Below, piece after piece: positions 1 through 7,408 of a stretch of DNA of 8,909 bases (within the stretch, counting starts at the first letter, position 1; each line of letters opens with the position of its first letter). A program made the position numbers and the translations under genes. Source of the stretch: Lewinellaceae bacterium (GTDB taxonomy: Bacteria > Bacteroidota > Bacteroidia > Chitinophagales > Saprospiraceae); the NCBI GenBank assembly GCA_020636025.1, contig JACJYQ010000015.1:1-8909 (forward strand), read 5' to 3'. Below the pieces are notes generated by a model, which did no database searches, had not been told where the DNA came from, and worked only from the letters and a program-made list of their open reading frames with translations.

Positions 1-1875
1 CTTCAGCGATTGTTAAAAACGCGGATGTGGAGTGACAAGCTTTCCTGGATACATTTCTGGGGATGGCAAGTGGTTATTTTACTAGCCGCCGTCACTTTAC
101 CCATGGGATTCACTACAAGCGGTGAATATTCAGAACTTATCTGGCCTTTGGATATCCTCATCACACTGGTTTGGGTTGTCTTTGGTATCAACATGTTCGG
201 CACCATTCTAACGCGCCGTGAAAACCACCTGTACGTTGCCATCTGGTTCTATATTGCCACCTGGGTTACCGTAGCGGTGTTGCACATTGTTAGAAGTTTC
301 GAGTTGCCGGTAACGCTTACACAGAGTTATCCGGTATTCTCGGGTGTTCAGGAAGCCTTGGTTCAGTGGTGGTATGGTCACAATGCGGTGGCCTTCTTCC
401 TTACCACGCCATATCTCGGCTTGATGTATTACTTCCTGCCAAAAGCAGCCAACCGTCCTGTTTATTCCTATAAACTCTCCATCATTCACTTCTGGGCCCT
501 GATCTTCATTTACATCTGGGCTGGACCACACCACTTGCTGTATTCATCATTGCCAGATTGGGTACAATCTCTTGGAACGGTATTCAGTATTATGCTGATT
601 GCACCATCCTGGGGTGGTATGTTGAATGGTCTGCTCACCTTGCGTGGCGCCTGGGACCGTGTTCGTCAGGATCCTGTGTTGAAGTTTATGGTTGTTGCCG
701 TTACCGCATATGGTATGGCCACTTTTGAAGGCCCGATGCTTTCCATAAAATCTGTAAATGCCATCAGTCACTTTACCGACTGGACCATAGCCCACGTACA
801 CGTAGGTGCTCTGGGATGGAATGGTTTTCTGACATTCGGTGTATTATACTGGTTGTGGCCAAGAATTTACAAAACGCAACTGTTTTCCACACAACTGGCC
901 AATATGCACTTCTGGCTTGGAACACTGGGTATCGTCATCTATGCCATTCCGCTGTACTGGGCTGGTTGGACACAAGCCCTTATGTGGAAAGAGTTCACTC
1001 CGGAAGGCACACTTGCCTGGGGTAATTTCCTCGACACTGTAACCCAGATCATACCTATGTATGCCATGCGCGCAGTGGGTGGCACCTTGTTCTTCATAGG
1101 AATTTGTATGGGTGTGTATAACCTGGTTAAAACTGCTCAGCAAGGTACATTCCTGGCAAATGAAGAGGCTGAAGCGCCTGCCAGGGTAAAACACCAAAAA
1201 GTAGCCGGTGAGTACTGGCACCGCTGGATCGAAGGAAAACCCATGCAAATGTTGCTTTGGAGTACTGTTCTGATCGCCATCGGTGGCATTGTACAAATCG
1301 TTCCAATGGTATTCGTAGACAGTCAGGTTCCAAAAATCTCAACTGTTGAGCCATATACTCCGCTTGAGCTAACCGGTAGAGACCTTTATATACGGGAAGG
1401 ATGTGTGGGTTGTCACTCACAGATGATTCGTCCATTCAGGGATGAGACTGAACGCTATGGTGAATACTCCAAATCTGGTGAATATGTATATGACCGTCCA
1501 TTCCTGTGGGGAAGTAAACGTACTGGTCCGGATCTCTGGCGTGTAGGCGGTAAATACCCCGACAGCTGGCACTACAACCACATGATCGATCCTCCGAGTA
1601 TGTCTCCAAACTCCATCATGCCGGCATATCCACTTCTCGCAGATGATCAATTGGATTTTTCTGACCTCCCAGCCAAGATTCGTGCACTTCAAAAGCTTGG
1701 TACACCTTATCCGGAAGGATTTGATCAACAAGCCATTGCCAATGCACAGGAACAGGCCAAAAAAGTTGCAGAAAATCTTGCTTCTCAAGGCGTAAAGGAT
1801 GCGGGTATCGAAAACAAGGAAATAGTAGCAATCATCGCATACCTGCAACGTCTTGGAACAGACATCAAGAAGTAA
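1..1875 (+). CDS. ccoNO: cbb3-type cytochrome c oxidase, fused subunits I and II (CcoNO), 5'-truncated by the window
   Basis: This is the catalytic core of a high-affinity cbb3 oxidase in the inner membrane, which reduces O2 to water and pumps protons. The frame is already open at base 1, so the true start lies upstream; the TTG at 10 is internal. Numbering from base 10, the CcoN part (about 1-375) shows the CuB ligand His124 in YGHNAV, the HH pair 174-175 with Tyr168 six residues before it (matching the His-cross-linked tyrosine of CcoN), and HVH 262-264 for haem b3 and low-spin haem b. By comparison with Pseudomonas stutzeri CcoN, about 83 residues are missing, including the other low-spin haem ligand. 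A charged linker (about 378-411) leads into a membrane anchor (412-434) and the CcoO domain, with haem-c site CVGCH 465-469 and axial Met537 in SIMPAYP. Subunits I and II are separate proteins in Proteobacteria; the fusion is typical of Bacteroidota. First visible gene of the cco operon. Confidence 0.97.
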   Translation, partial: LQRLLKTRMWSDKLSWIHFWGWQVVILLAAVTLPMGFTTSGEYSELIWPLDILITLVWVVFGINMFGTILTRRENHLYVAIWFYIATWVTVAVLHIVRSFELPVTLTQSYPVFSGVQEALVQWWYGHNAVAFFLTTPYLGLMYYFLPKAANRPVYSYKLSIIHFWALIFIYIWAGPHHLLYSSLPDWVQSLGTVFSIMLIAPSWGGMLNGLLTLRGAWDRVRQDPVLKFMVVAVTAYGMATFEGPMLSIKSVNAISHFTDWTIAHVHVGALGWNGFLTFGVLYWLWPRIYKTQLFSTQLANMHFWLGTLGIVIYAIPLYWAGWTQALMWKEFTPEGTLAWGNFLDTVTQIIPMYAMRAVGGTLFFIGICMGVYNLVKTAQQGTFLANEEAEAPARVKHQKVAGEYWHRWIEGKPMQMLLWSTVLIAIGGIVQIVPMVFVDSQVPKISTVEPYTPLELTGRDLYIREGCVGCHSQMIRPFRDETERYGEYSKSGEYVYDRPFLWGSKRTGPDLWRVGGKYPDSWHYNHMIDPPSMSPNSIMPAYPLLADDQLDFSDLPAKIRALQKLGTPYPEGFDQQAIANAQEQAKKVAENLASQGVKDAGIENKEIVAIIAYLQRLGTDIKK

Positions 1876-1894
1876 AAACTAAAAACAAAACGTC

Positions 1895-2074
1895 ATGTAC
1901 AAATACCTGCTCGAATCAGTAGATGGAATTCAGTGGTTTGGAATTGGAACCCTGCTGTTGTTTTTCGCTACATTTTGCGTGGCCATCATACGTACCATAT
2001 TAACAAAGAAGAAGCAGTCGGATTATATGGCCAGCCTTCCTTTGGATAACTCCGAGCACGCACCAAATCTTTGA
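1895..2074 (+). CDS. ccoQ: CcoQ/FixQ-like small cbb3 oxidase subunit
   Basis: A 59-codon ORF starts at ATG 1895, 19 bases after the ccoNO stop, and ends with TGA 21 bases before ccoP. The protein has a short N-terminus (MYKYLLESVDGIQ), one membrane segment at about residues 14-33 (rich in L, F, A and I), then a basic KKK at 38-40 and a polar tail. Single-span proteins of 50-70 residues between ccoO and ccoP are CcoQ, which stabilises the interaction of CcoP with the CcoNO core. The family is poorly conserved, so the call rests on size, topology and position more than on a motif. It is short enough to be missed by length-filtered gene calling. Confidence 0.82.
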   Translation: MYKYLLESVDGIQWFGIGTLLLFFATFCVAIIRTILTKKKQSDYMASLPLDNSEHAPNL

Positions 2075-2095
2075 ATTGAATAAACACCTGAAAAT

Positions 2096-3043
2096 ATGCA
2101 AACGCGTAAGCATACCCTCGTTTTCCTTTTTACCCTGGTTTTGGGGCAGTTTCTCTTTGCGCAAGAGCCGGTTTCGGTAGATCCGGTTAGTCCTGCAACT
2201 ACTGAAGTAGCCGATATTATGACCATTGGTTTCGGCCTGGCAGTTTTGCTGGTTTTGGCCATTGCGCTTTACACCATGTCCAGATCGAACCGGTATTTAT
2301 CAAAGCGTGTCCTGGAGTTTGAGGCTGAGAAACACGGAGTAAAACTTCCTGTAGAAGAATCCGAAGTATTTGTGGAAGGAGATGATTTCTGGACGAAGAT
2401 TCGCAAAAAATACTGGGAAGATGCCGTGCCGATTGAACAGGAAGGAGACATAACTTTCGATCACTCTTATGATGGAATTCGAGAGCTCGACAACAAGCTT
2501 CCACCATGGTGGGTTAACATGTTTATTCTAAGTATCATCTGGGCATTTGGCTATATGTATTACTACCATTGGAGCGACAACAACTGGTCCTCCGATCAGC
2601 AATACAAAAATGAAATGGAGCGTGCCAAAAAAGAAGTAGCCATGGCGCTGGCAGGCAAGGCAAATGCCGTCGATGAATCAAATGCAACTGTATTGACAGA
2701 TGCCTCTGCGTTGGGCGATGGCGAGCTGATCTTTAAAAATACCTGTGCAGCTTGTCATGGTCAGCAGGGTGAAGGCGGAGTTGGACCGAATTTCACCGAT
2801 GAGTACTGGATTCACGGTGGTGGTGTCAAAGACCTGTTCAGAACCATTAAATACGGTGTTCCGGAAAAAGGCATGATTTCCTGGCAGTCACAGTTGAAGC
2901 CATCCGACATTCAAAAAGTGGCCAGTTACATTCTGACGTTGAAGGGTACAAACCCACCCAACCAGAAGGAACCACAAGGTGTCATCTGGCGCGATACTAC
3001 CACTACGGAAACACCAGCGCCCGAACAGGCGCAAGGAGAATAG
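2096..3043 (+). CDS. ccoP: cbb3-type cytochrome c oxidase subunit III (CcoP), monohaem form
   Basis: CcoP is the membrane-anchored cytochrome c that passes electrons to CcoO and CcoN. The 315-aa product begins with a signal-peptide-like stretch ending near FAQ (residues 21-23). A membrane helix follows at about 41-61, then the FixP N-terminal signature around DHSYDGIRELDNKLPPWW (122-139), and a second helix at 138-157. One cytochrome c domain occupies about 205-285, with CAACH at 217-221 and a candidate axial Met260 in KGMISW. The tail after about 287 is rich in P, T and E. Proteobacterial CcoP and FixP carry two CXXCH motifs; only one is present here and no second degenerate copy is visible. 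As I recall the family, one-haem CcoP is usual in Bacteroidota. The gene lies 21 bases after ccoQ and 47 bases before ccoG. Confidence 0.95.
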   Translation: MQTRKHTLVFLFTLVLGQFLFAQEPVSVDPVSPATTEVADIMTIGFGLAVLLVLAIALYTMSRSNRYLSKRVLEFEAEKHGVKLPVEESEVFVEGDDFWTKIRKKYWEDAVPIEQEGDITFDHSYDGIRELDNKLPPWWVNMFILSIIWAFGYMYYYHWSDNNWSSDQQYKNEMERAKKEVAMALAGKANAVDESNATVLTDASALGDGELIFKNTCAACHGQQGEGGVGPNFTDEYWIHGGGVKDLFRTIKYGVPEKGMISWQSQLKPSDIQKVASYILTLKGTNPPNQKEPQGVIWRDTTTTETPAPEQAQGE

Positions 3044-3090
3044 AGAAATACCACATAAATACACACCCAAAACACAGTTGCTGAATAGCT

Positions 3091-4524
3091 ATGAAAAAAG
3101 AAGCCTGGGAGTTGGATATTGAGGATCACGAAGATTATCGCGATCACATTGCTACGGTTGATGGATCAGGCAAACGGATTTGGTTATATCCCAAGAAGCC
3201 TCAGGGAAGGTTTTACAATGCCAGAACCTGGGCCAGCGCGGCGTTCCTGATCGTGTTTCTTGCCCTGCCGTTTATCAAGGTCAATGGAGAGCAGATATTG
3301 TTATTCAACCTCCTCGAGCGGAAATTTGTGCTCTTTGGATTACTGTTCACACCACAGGATTTCCACCTGTTTGTGTTGGCCATGCTTACTTTTATCGTAT
3401 TCATCATTTTGTTTACGGTGGTCTATGGCCGCTTGTTCTGTGGCTGGGTGTGTCCTCAAACCGTATTCATGGAAATGTTTTTCCGCAAAATCGAATACTG
3501 GATTGAAGGAGATGCCGGGGAACAAAGGAAACTGGATCAAGGTCCCTGGACTAAGGAGAAAATTCGAAAAAAAGCCTTGAAACACGCCATATTTTATGGT
3601 ATTTCCGTCATCGCTTCCAATTTCTTCCTGGCCTACGTTATTGGCATGGATCAGGTACTGAAAATCATTAGCGATCCATTATCGGAGCACTTGGTAGGCT
3701 TCATGGTTATGCTGCTGTTCTCCGGAGCATTTTATTTTGTGTTTGCACGCCTTCGCGAACAGGTTTGTACTACGATCTGTCCTTATGGCCGCTTACAGAG
3801 CGTTCTCTTGGTTAAAGACTCTATTGTTGTAGGGTATGATCATGTGCGCGGTGAACCAAGAGGCAAGCGCAAAAAAGGAAGCCCAACAACACTTGCAACG
3901 GCAGCTCCCCAGGGTGATTGTATAGATTGCGGATTGTGTGTTCGCGTGTGTCCAACCGGCATAGATATCAGAAACGGAACTCAACTCGAATGCACCAACT
4001 GTACCGCCTGCATCGATGCTTGCGATGATATCATGGACAAGGTAGGCAGCCCGCGTGGATTGATCAGGTACGACTCCATGACCGGTATTGAATCGGGCAA
4101 ACGGAAATTATTCACTCCAAGGGTTTATGCTTATACAGCTGTATTGCTGGCCTTGCTTTCGCTGGATGTATTTCTCATTTCAAACAGAGGAATCGTTGAA
4201 AGCATCATTCTGAGGTCGCCAGGGCAGCTTTATCAGGAGAAGGACGAAACGCACCTGACCAATTTATATACCTACGTACTGATCAATAAAACGCCAAAGG
4301 ATTTGCCTGTTGAATTGAAAGTAGTGACTAAAGGGTCAGCCATTCAAATGGTGGGGCAGGCTCCGGGAGCCATACCAAGTTCCGGAAAAATCGAAGGTGC
4401 TTTTTTTATCGAAATGCCCACCGATCTGCTCCTTGGCCGGAAAACACCCATCGTGATCGAGGTGCTTTCCGAAGGCAAGAAAATAGATGAAGTGAAGACC
4501 AATTTTATGGGTCCAACCAGGTAA
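3091..4524 (+). CDS. ccoG: cbb3 oxidase accessory protein CcoG (FixG/RdxA polyferredoxin)
   Basis: CcoG is a membrane polyferredoxin implicated in cbb3 assembly, with a reported role in reducing Cu(II) for CuB insertion. The 477-aa protein has membrane helices near residues 47-63 and 91-111, then CGWVCP (Cys117, Cys121). After two more helices comes CTTICPYG (Cys226, Cys230) and the family motif around RGEPRG. A two-cluster ferredoxin domain follows: Cys277/280/283/287 (CxxCxxCxxxCP) and Cys301/304/307/311. A last helix at about 345-366 leads to a C-terminal Ig-like FixG domain (about 370-477). Length and cysteine layout match full-length CcoG and nothing is missing. The ATG at 3091 gives the charged cytoplasmic N-terminus expected of the family. 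It sits 47 bases after ccoP in the same operon. Confidence 0.96.
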   Translation: MKKEAWELDIEDHEDYRDHIATVDGSGKRIWLYPKKPQGRFYNARTWASAAFLIVFLALPFIKVNGEQILLFNLLERKFVLFGLLFTPQDFHLFVLAMLTFIVFIILFTVVYGRLFCGWVCPQTVFMEMFFRKIEYWIEGDAGEQRKLDQGPWTKEKIRKKALKHAIFYGISVIASNFFLAYVIGMDQVLKIISDPLSEHLVGFMVMLLFSGAFYFVFARLREQVCTTICPYGRLQSVLLVKDSIVVGYDHVRGEPRGKRKKGSPTTLATAAPQGDCIDCGLCVRVCPTGIDIRNGTQLECTNCTACIDACDDIMDKVGSPRGLIRYDSMTGIESGKRKLFTPRVYAYTAVLLALLSLDVFLISNRGIVESIILRSPGQLYQEKDETHLTNLYTYVLINKTPKDLPVELKVVTKGSAIQMVGQAPGAIPSSGKIEGAFFIEMPTDLLLGRKTPIVIEVLSEGKKIDEVKTNFMGPTR

Positions 4525-4579
4525 AGTCCCTTTGATTATTTACGTAGATTAAATTCAAAAACCTCTAAATATTTTTGTC

Positions 4580-5014
4580 ATGAAACTGAATTGGGGAACC
4601 GGAATCGCGCTTACTTATGCTGCCTTTGTAGCTGGTATGATCTTCATGGTTTTTGCTTCCAGAAAACATGATCCCGGACTCGTGCGTAAAGACTATTATG
4701 CACTCGATCTAAATTATCAGCAACGACTGGATGGCAAGCAAAATGCTGCCCAGCTCGCAAATCCACCAAAAGTTTCTTATTTGGCCGCCGACAAGCAACT
4801 TACCGTGCAATTCCCGGATGAATTATCGGGTATCTCAGGCAAAGCGAAATTATATCGCTCTGCCACTGTTAGAGACGATTTTTCCGTCGACCTGGAAAAA
4901 GAATCAACCAATATTTCAACCGAAAAAATGGCTGCCGGTCGCTGGCACATTGAGCTTGAATGGGAATCCGGCAGCAAAAAATATTATTGGGAAACGACGG
5001 TTTATGTAAGCTAA
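4580..5014 (+). CDS. ccoH: FixH/CcoH family cbb3 oxidase assembly protein
   Basis: This is a small membrane protein required for maturation or stability of the cbb3 oxidase, known in Proteobacteria to act with the copper ATPase CcoI. The 144-aa product has one N-terminal membrane helix (about residues 6-26). The FixH hallmark follows directly: a DPGLV..DYY...LNYQQ segment at 31-48. The rest (about 60-144) is a periplasmic beta-rich domain with no metal-binding Cys or His cluster. Position after ccoG is the standard ccoGH order. The ATG at 4580 follows a 55-base A/T-rich spacer, the longest in this operon. Confidence 0.93.
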   Translation: MKLNWGTGIALTYAAFVAGMIFMVFASRKHDPGLVRKDYYALDLNYQQRLDGKQNAAQLANPPKVSYLAADKQLTVQFPDELSGISGKAKLYRSATVRDDFSVDLEKESTNISTEKMAAGRWHIELEWESGSKKYYWETTVYVS

Positions 5015-5040
5015 ACCCTTAATAACAGATTCTCAGTTAC

Positions 5041-5745
5041 ATGATTAGTCCATACGACATAACAGCACCTCTGCTACTCGGCCTGGCCGGGAGCCTGCAC
5101 TGTGTTGGTATGTGTGGGCCTTTACTCATTGCTCTTCCTTTAGGTAACGCCGAAAAAAGAAAAATTCTGGGCCAAATGCTGGTATATCACAGCGGCCGGA
5201 TTCTTGTTTATGTATTATTAGGTCTGTTGTTTGGTCTCTTAGGAAAAGGCATCGCCATCGCCGGTTTTCAAAAAGTACTTTCGCTCTTTGCCGGTATTCT
5301 TATGATCAGCATGGCTTTGCTCACCTGGCGTTTTGAAAGGATTGTACTCTCAATCCCTGGAGTTGGATTAATATCTGAAAAAGTAAAATCCGGCATTGGC
5401 AAACTGATCCGTAGCTATCCGGGTCGGGCGACTTTTACCATGGGCATGTTTAACGGGCTTCTGCCCTGTGGCATGGTGTATGCAGCCCTTGCCGGTGCTA
5501 TTTCCACTTCGGAGTCAGGTATGGGCGCTTTGTTTATGGCGGTTTTTGGTATAGGCACCCTACCCCTGCTTCTCGCAGTGAGTGTTTTAGGCCGTTCGTT
5601 CAGTCTTTCCATTAAACGGAAAATCATGCTGGCCCAGCCGATACTTTTAACACTGGCCGGACTGATCCTTCTACAGCGAGGACTTCACCTCGATATTTCC
5701 CTGTTCGAATCTGCCATCCCCAAAGCGGGCATGGATTGTCACTAA
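5041..5745 (+). CDS. TauE/SafE-type (COG2836-like) integral membrane protein, probable cbb3/copper maturation factor
   Basis: The 234-aa, about six-helix membrane protein resembles the 'sulfite exporter TauE/SafE' or DsbD-like transmembrane family. The first helix carries GSLHCVGMCGP, giving Cys21 and Cys25 (CX3C), and a later helix carries NGLLPCGMVY with Cys143. These Cys-in-helix motifs mark the COG2836/DsbD_2-type group. The final residues are M-D-C-H, a possible metal-binding tail. The gene lies 26 bases after ccoH and is the last of the cco operon; homologues commonly sit beside ccoGH in Bacteroidota. Context suggests a role in oxidase assembly, perhaps copper or thiol handling, rather than sulfite export, but the substrate cannot be read from sequence. 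Its TAA overlaps the antisense TAG of paaD. Confidence 0.85.
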   Translation: MISPYDITAPLLLGLAGSLHCVGMCGPLLIALPLGNAEKRKILGQMLVYHSGRILVYVLLGLLFGLLGKGIAIAGFQKVLSLFAGILMISMALLTWRFERIVLSIPGVGLISEKVKSGIGKLIRSYPGRATFTMGMFNGLLPCGMVYAALAGAISTSESGMGALFMAVFGIGTLPLLLAVSVLGRSFSLSIKRKIMLAQPILLTLAGLILLQRGLHLDISLFESAIPKAGMDCH

Positions 5746-6242
5746 AAATGTTTGAAATACTCAAAAGGTTCGTGGCAATCATTGCAGGTGTGCAATGATT
5801 TACAAGCTGTAGCCCCAAACTGACTTTTCAAGTTAGTATTTTCAGAACCACATCTCGGACAAGGAATATTACCCACCTCCTCAAAAGGGTTCATTTCAGA
5901 AGTTTTCAAAACAGGGGGTGCAATTCCGTATTTTCGCAACTTCTCTTTTGCCTCCACACTGAGCCAGTCGGTCGTCCAGGATGGACTGTAGACATGTATT
6001 ACTTCCAGCTTGTCGAAACCCTGATCGTGCATGGCTGCCTGAATTTCAGCCACAAATAACTGCATGGCCGGGCAACCGGTATAGGTTGGTGTAATAAAGA
6101 TCTTTAGTGTTTCTCCGTCCCACTGAACATCGCGTACCACGCCCAGTTCTACAATGGTAATAACCGGAATCTCCGGGTCCGGGATCATGGAAAGTCGTTC
6201 CCACACCAGTTCTTCTACAGCTGTTAGTTCCTTAGTCATCAT
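5742..6242 (-). CDS. paaD: PaaD, phenylacetyl-CoA epoxygenase accessory protein (DUF59/MIP18 with zinc ribbon)
   Basis: PaaD (old name PaaJ) is needed for epoxygenase activity and is thought to act in iron-sulfur or iron-centre maturation. The 166-aa protein has an N-terminal DUF59/MIP18 domain (about 8-95) with DPEIPVI at 22-28 and PTYTGCPA containing the conserved Cys57. The C-terminal zinc ribbon has CPRC (Cys128, Cys131) and CNDC (Cys153, Cys156), with a further Cys147 in the FGATACK segment typical of PaaD, and ends in FEYFKHF. Length matches E. coli PaaD (about 165). Two adjacent ATGs (6242 and 6239) could start it; they differ by one residue. It is last in the paa block, separated from paaC by 97 bases, much more than the other spacers here. 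Confidence 0.95.
   Translation of the reverse strand: MMTKELTAVEELVWERLSMIPDPEIPVITIVELGVVRDVQWDGETLKIFITPTYTGCPAMQLFVAEIQAAMHDQGFDKLEVIHVYSPSWTTDWLSVEAKEKLRKYGIAPPVLKTSEMNPFEEVGNIPCPRCGSENTNLKSQFGATACKSLHTCNDCHEPFEYFKHF
5777..5800. repeat. Perfect 10-bp inverted repeat inside the 3' end of paaD
   Basis: AATCATTGCA (5777-5786) and TGCAATGATT (5791-5800) are perfect reverse complements with a GGTG spacer. The repeat overlaps the codons of the second zinc-ribbon cysteine pair of paaD, about 32-55 bases past the stop of the opposing TauE/SafE gene. Either transcript could fold it into a 10-bp stem with a tetraloop. No T-run follows on either strand. It is the only hairpin I see near the convergent junction. 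Confidence 0.6.
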
Positions 6243-6251
6243 GGTCTATGC

Positions 6252-6271
6252 CCCCGGAATGAATTCCGGGG
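6252..6271. repeat. Perfect 9-bp inverted repeat in the paaC-paaD spacer
   Basis: The arms CCCCGGAAT (6252-6260) and ATTCCGGGG (6263-6271) are perfect reverse complements around a 2-base centre. As RNA this folds to at least an 8-bp GC-rich stem with a tetraloop. On the minus strand it lies in the 97-base gap between paaC and paaD, with its near end 9 bases before the paaD start. No T-run follows it in the direction of transcription, so it does not look like a full intrinsic terminator. It may tune paaD expression or protect upstream mRNA; this is inference. Confidence 0.7.
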
Positions 6272-6339
6272 TTATTCATGTTTTATCTTTTGTGGACTAA
6301 TAATGTTCTACTTGGAAACTCCATTATCCGTGAAGCCAT

Positions 6340-7089
6340 TCACCATTTAGCATCCGGGTAGGTTCTTGGCAAATACTGCATTTCTGCCAGTAGTTGTTCC
6401 AGATAAATGCTTTGATTCAACGAGTCATCTTCAGCACTGGCTTTAGGCATATTGAGGCCAGAAAGCGTGAGTACTTTGCTTACCCGTTCGTACCATTCTT
6501 TTTTTAATTCAGTCGCCGAAGGCACCACGCCTGATTCTATCAAATTGGCCCATGCAGGGTTGTCTACAAACATTTCAGCCGTGTAGGGCCATAATTGATT
6601 AAGCGCATGTTGCATCCGACCCAAACTCTCATTGGTACCCTGCCCCAGCCTTTCAATCCATGCAGCACTATGCCGCTGATGGTAAATGCTTTCTTTCAGA
6701 AAACGAGCGGCCATGCCAGCTAACTCGTCATTAGTGCTTTTGCTCAACTTTTGATAGAGAAGGCATTGATATACATCCAACAGAAACTGGCGACCAATCA
6801 CAAATGCAAAATCTGTATTAGGCTGCTCAACCAGTTTCAGATTCATAAAATCTTCTGCATCGCGTCGATAGCTTAGATCGTCCTCAGACCTTCCATTGTT
6901 TTCTACATTACCGGCAAAGTGAAGCAATACTTCTGCCTGCCCAATATGATCAAGTGCGAAATTGGTCAGTGCAATATCTTCTTCCAGCATCGGGCCCCGG
7001 CTGCACATTTCTGAGAGGCGATGACCAATGATGAGATTGGTATCGCCGAGTTGTAGTAAATATTGAAAAAGAGCTGCTTGATTGTTCAT
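6340..7089 (-). CDS. paaC: PaaC, phenylacetyl-CoA epoxygenase structural subunit
   Basis: PaaC is the ferritin-like partner that forms the stable PaaAC core of the epoxygenase; in characterised enzymes it binds no iron and supports PaaA. The 249-aa helical protein (E. coli PaaC is about 248) shows the family N-terminus LGDTNLIIGHRLSEMCSRGP (residues 14-33), followed by an acidic E-D helix and LDHIGQA (47-52 region). Other matches are LVEQPNTDFAF and a C-terminus of the form LAEMQYLPR....W that closely matches the family end. The ATG at 7089 lies 2 bases past the paaB stop, implying coupled translation. Downstream, a 97-base spacer separates it from paaD. Confidence 0.96.
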   Translation of the reverse strand: MNNQAALFQYLLQLGDTNLIIGHRLSEMCSRGPMLEEDIALTNFALDHIGQAEVLLHFAGNVENNGRSEDDLSYRRDAEDFMNLKLVEQPNTDFAFVIGRQFLLDVYQCLLYQKLSKSTNDELAGMAARFLKESIYHQRHSAAWIERLGQGTNESLGRMQHALNQLWPYTAEMFVDNPAWANLIESGVVPSATELKKEWYERVSKVLTLSGLNMPKASAEDDSLNQSIYLEQLLAEMQYLPRTYPDAKW

Positions 7090-7091
7090 AA

Positions 7092-7385
7092 TTATAGGTT
7101 CTTTACTTCTTCAGGGATGTCATAAAATGTTGGATGCCTGTAGGTTTTATCGTCTGAGGGGTCAAAAAACGCCTCGGAATCTTCTGATGAAACCGCCACG
7201 ATGGCGCTGGCCGGAACCACCCAAAGTCCAAAAGGTTTATCCCGGCGGGTGTACAGGTCGCGCGCATTTTCAAGCGCCATTTCCCTGTCGAATGCATGTA
7301 AACTACCGGCATGCTGAAAGGCCTGTCCGCTTTTCTTCTGTGTAAACACTTCCCACACAGGTCCTTGTGAGTTTTTATCTGACAT
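7092..7385 (-). CDS. paaB: PaaB, phenylacetyl-CoA epoxygenase small subunit
   Basis: PaaB is a small soluble subunit needed for full epoxygenase activity, thought to bridge PaaAC cores. I take the ATG at 7385, giving 97 residues starting MSDKNSQGPVWEVF, because PaaB homologues begin this way and are about 95 aa long. A TTG at 7412 in the same frame would add nine non-conserved residues and overlap the paaA stop. Conserved PaaB features are WEVF near the start, GSLHAFDREMALENARDLYTRR, and LWVVPASAI. The gene is 23 bases after the paaA stop and 2 bases before the paaC start. Confidence 0.94.
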   Translation of the reverse strand: MSDKNSQGPVWEVFTQKKSGQAFQHAGSLHAFDREMALENARDLYTRRDKPFGLWVVPASAIVAVSSEDSEAFFDPSDDKTYRHPTFYDIPEEVKNL

Positions 7386-7408
7386 TTCGTTTAAGTTTAA
7401 TCCGTTAA

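Noticed and set aside
10..12. TTG at base 10 as the start of ccoNO
   Set aside because: The frame is open from base 1, and the residues there already align with the middle of CcoN. About 83 N-terminal residues and the first haem ligand would be missing, so it is a truncated gene and not a start.
844..1848. Long antisense open frames at 844-1296 and 1417-1848 (minus strand)
   Set aside because: They lie wholly inside the highly conserved ccoNO coding sequence, have low-complexity or implausible composition, and match no family I know.
4531..4577. Promoter-like TTTG (4531) and TATTTTTG (4570-4577) before ccoH
   Set aside because: The second matches the Bacteroidota -7 form TAnnTTTG, but the TTTG is about 35 bases away instead of about 20, and the -7 box would abut the ccoH start. 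It is likely chance in an A/T-rich spacer.
5747..5810. CRISPR, tRNA or rRNA signals
   Set aside because: I looked for spaced direct repeats and tRNA-like cloverleaf motifs across the window and saw none. The hairpin here is a single inverted repeat inside paaD.
6243..6339. Tiny minus-strand ORFs of 15 and 18 codons in the paaC-paaD gap
   Set aside because: Both are too short to support. One spans the hairpin and ends at the paaD start, as a leader peptide might, but nothing else points to one.
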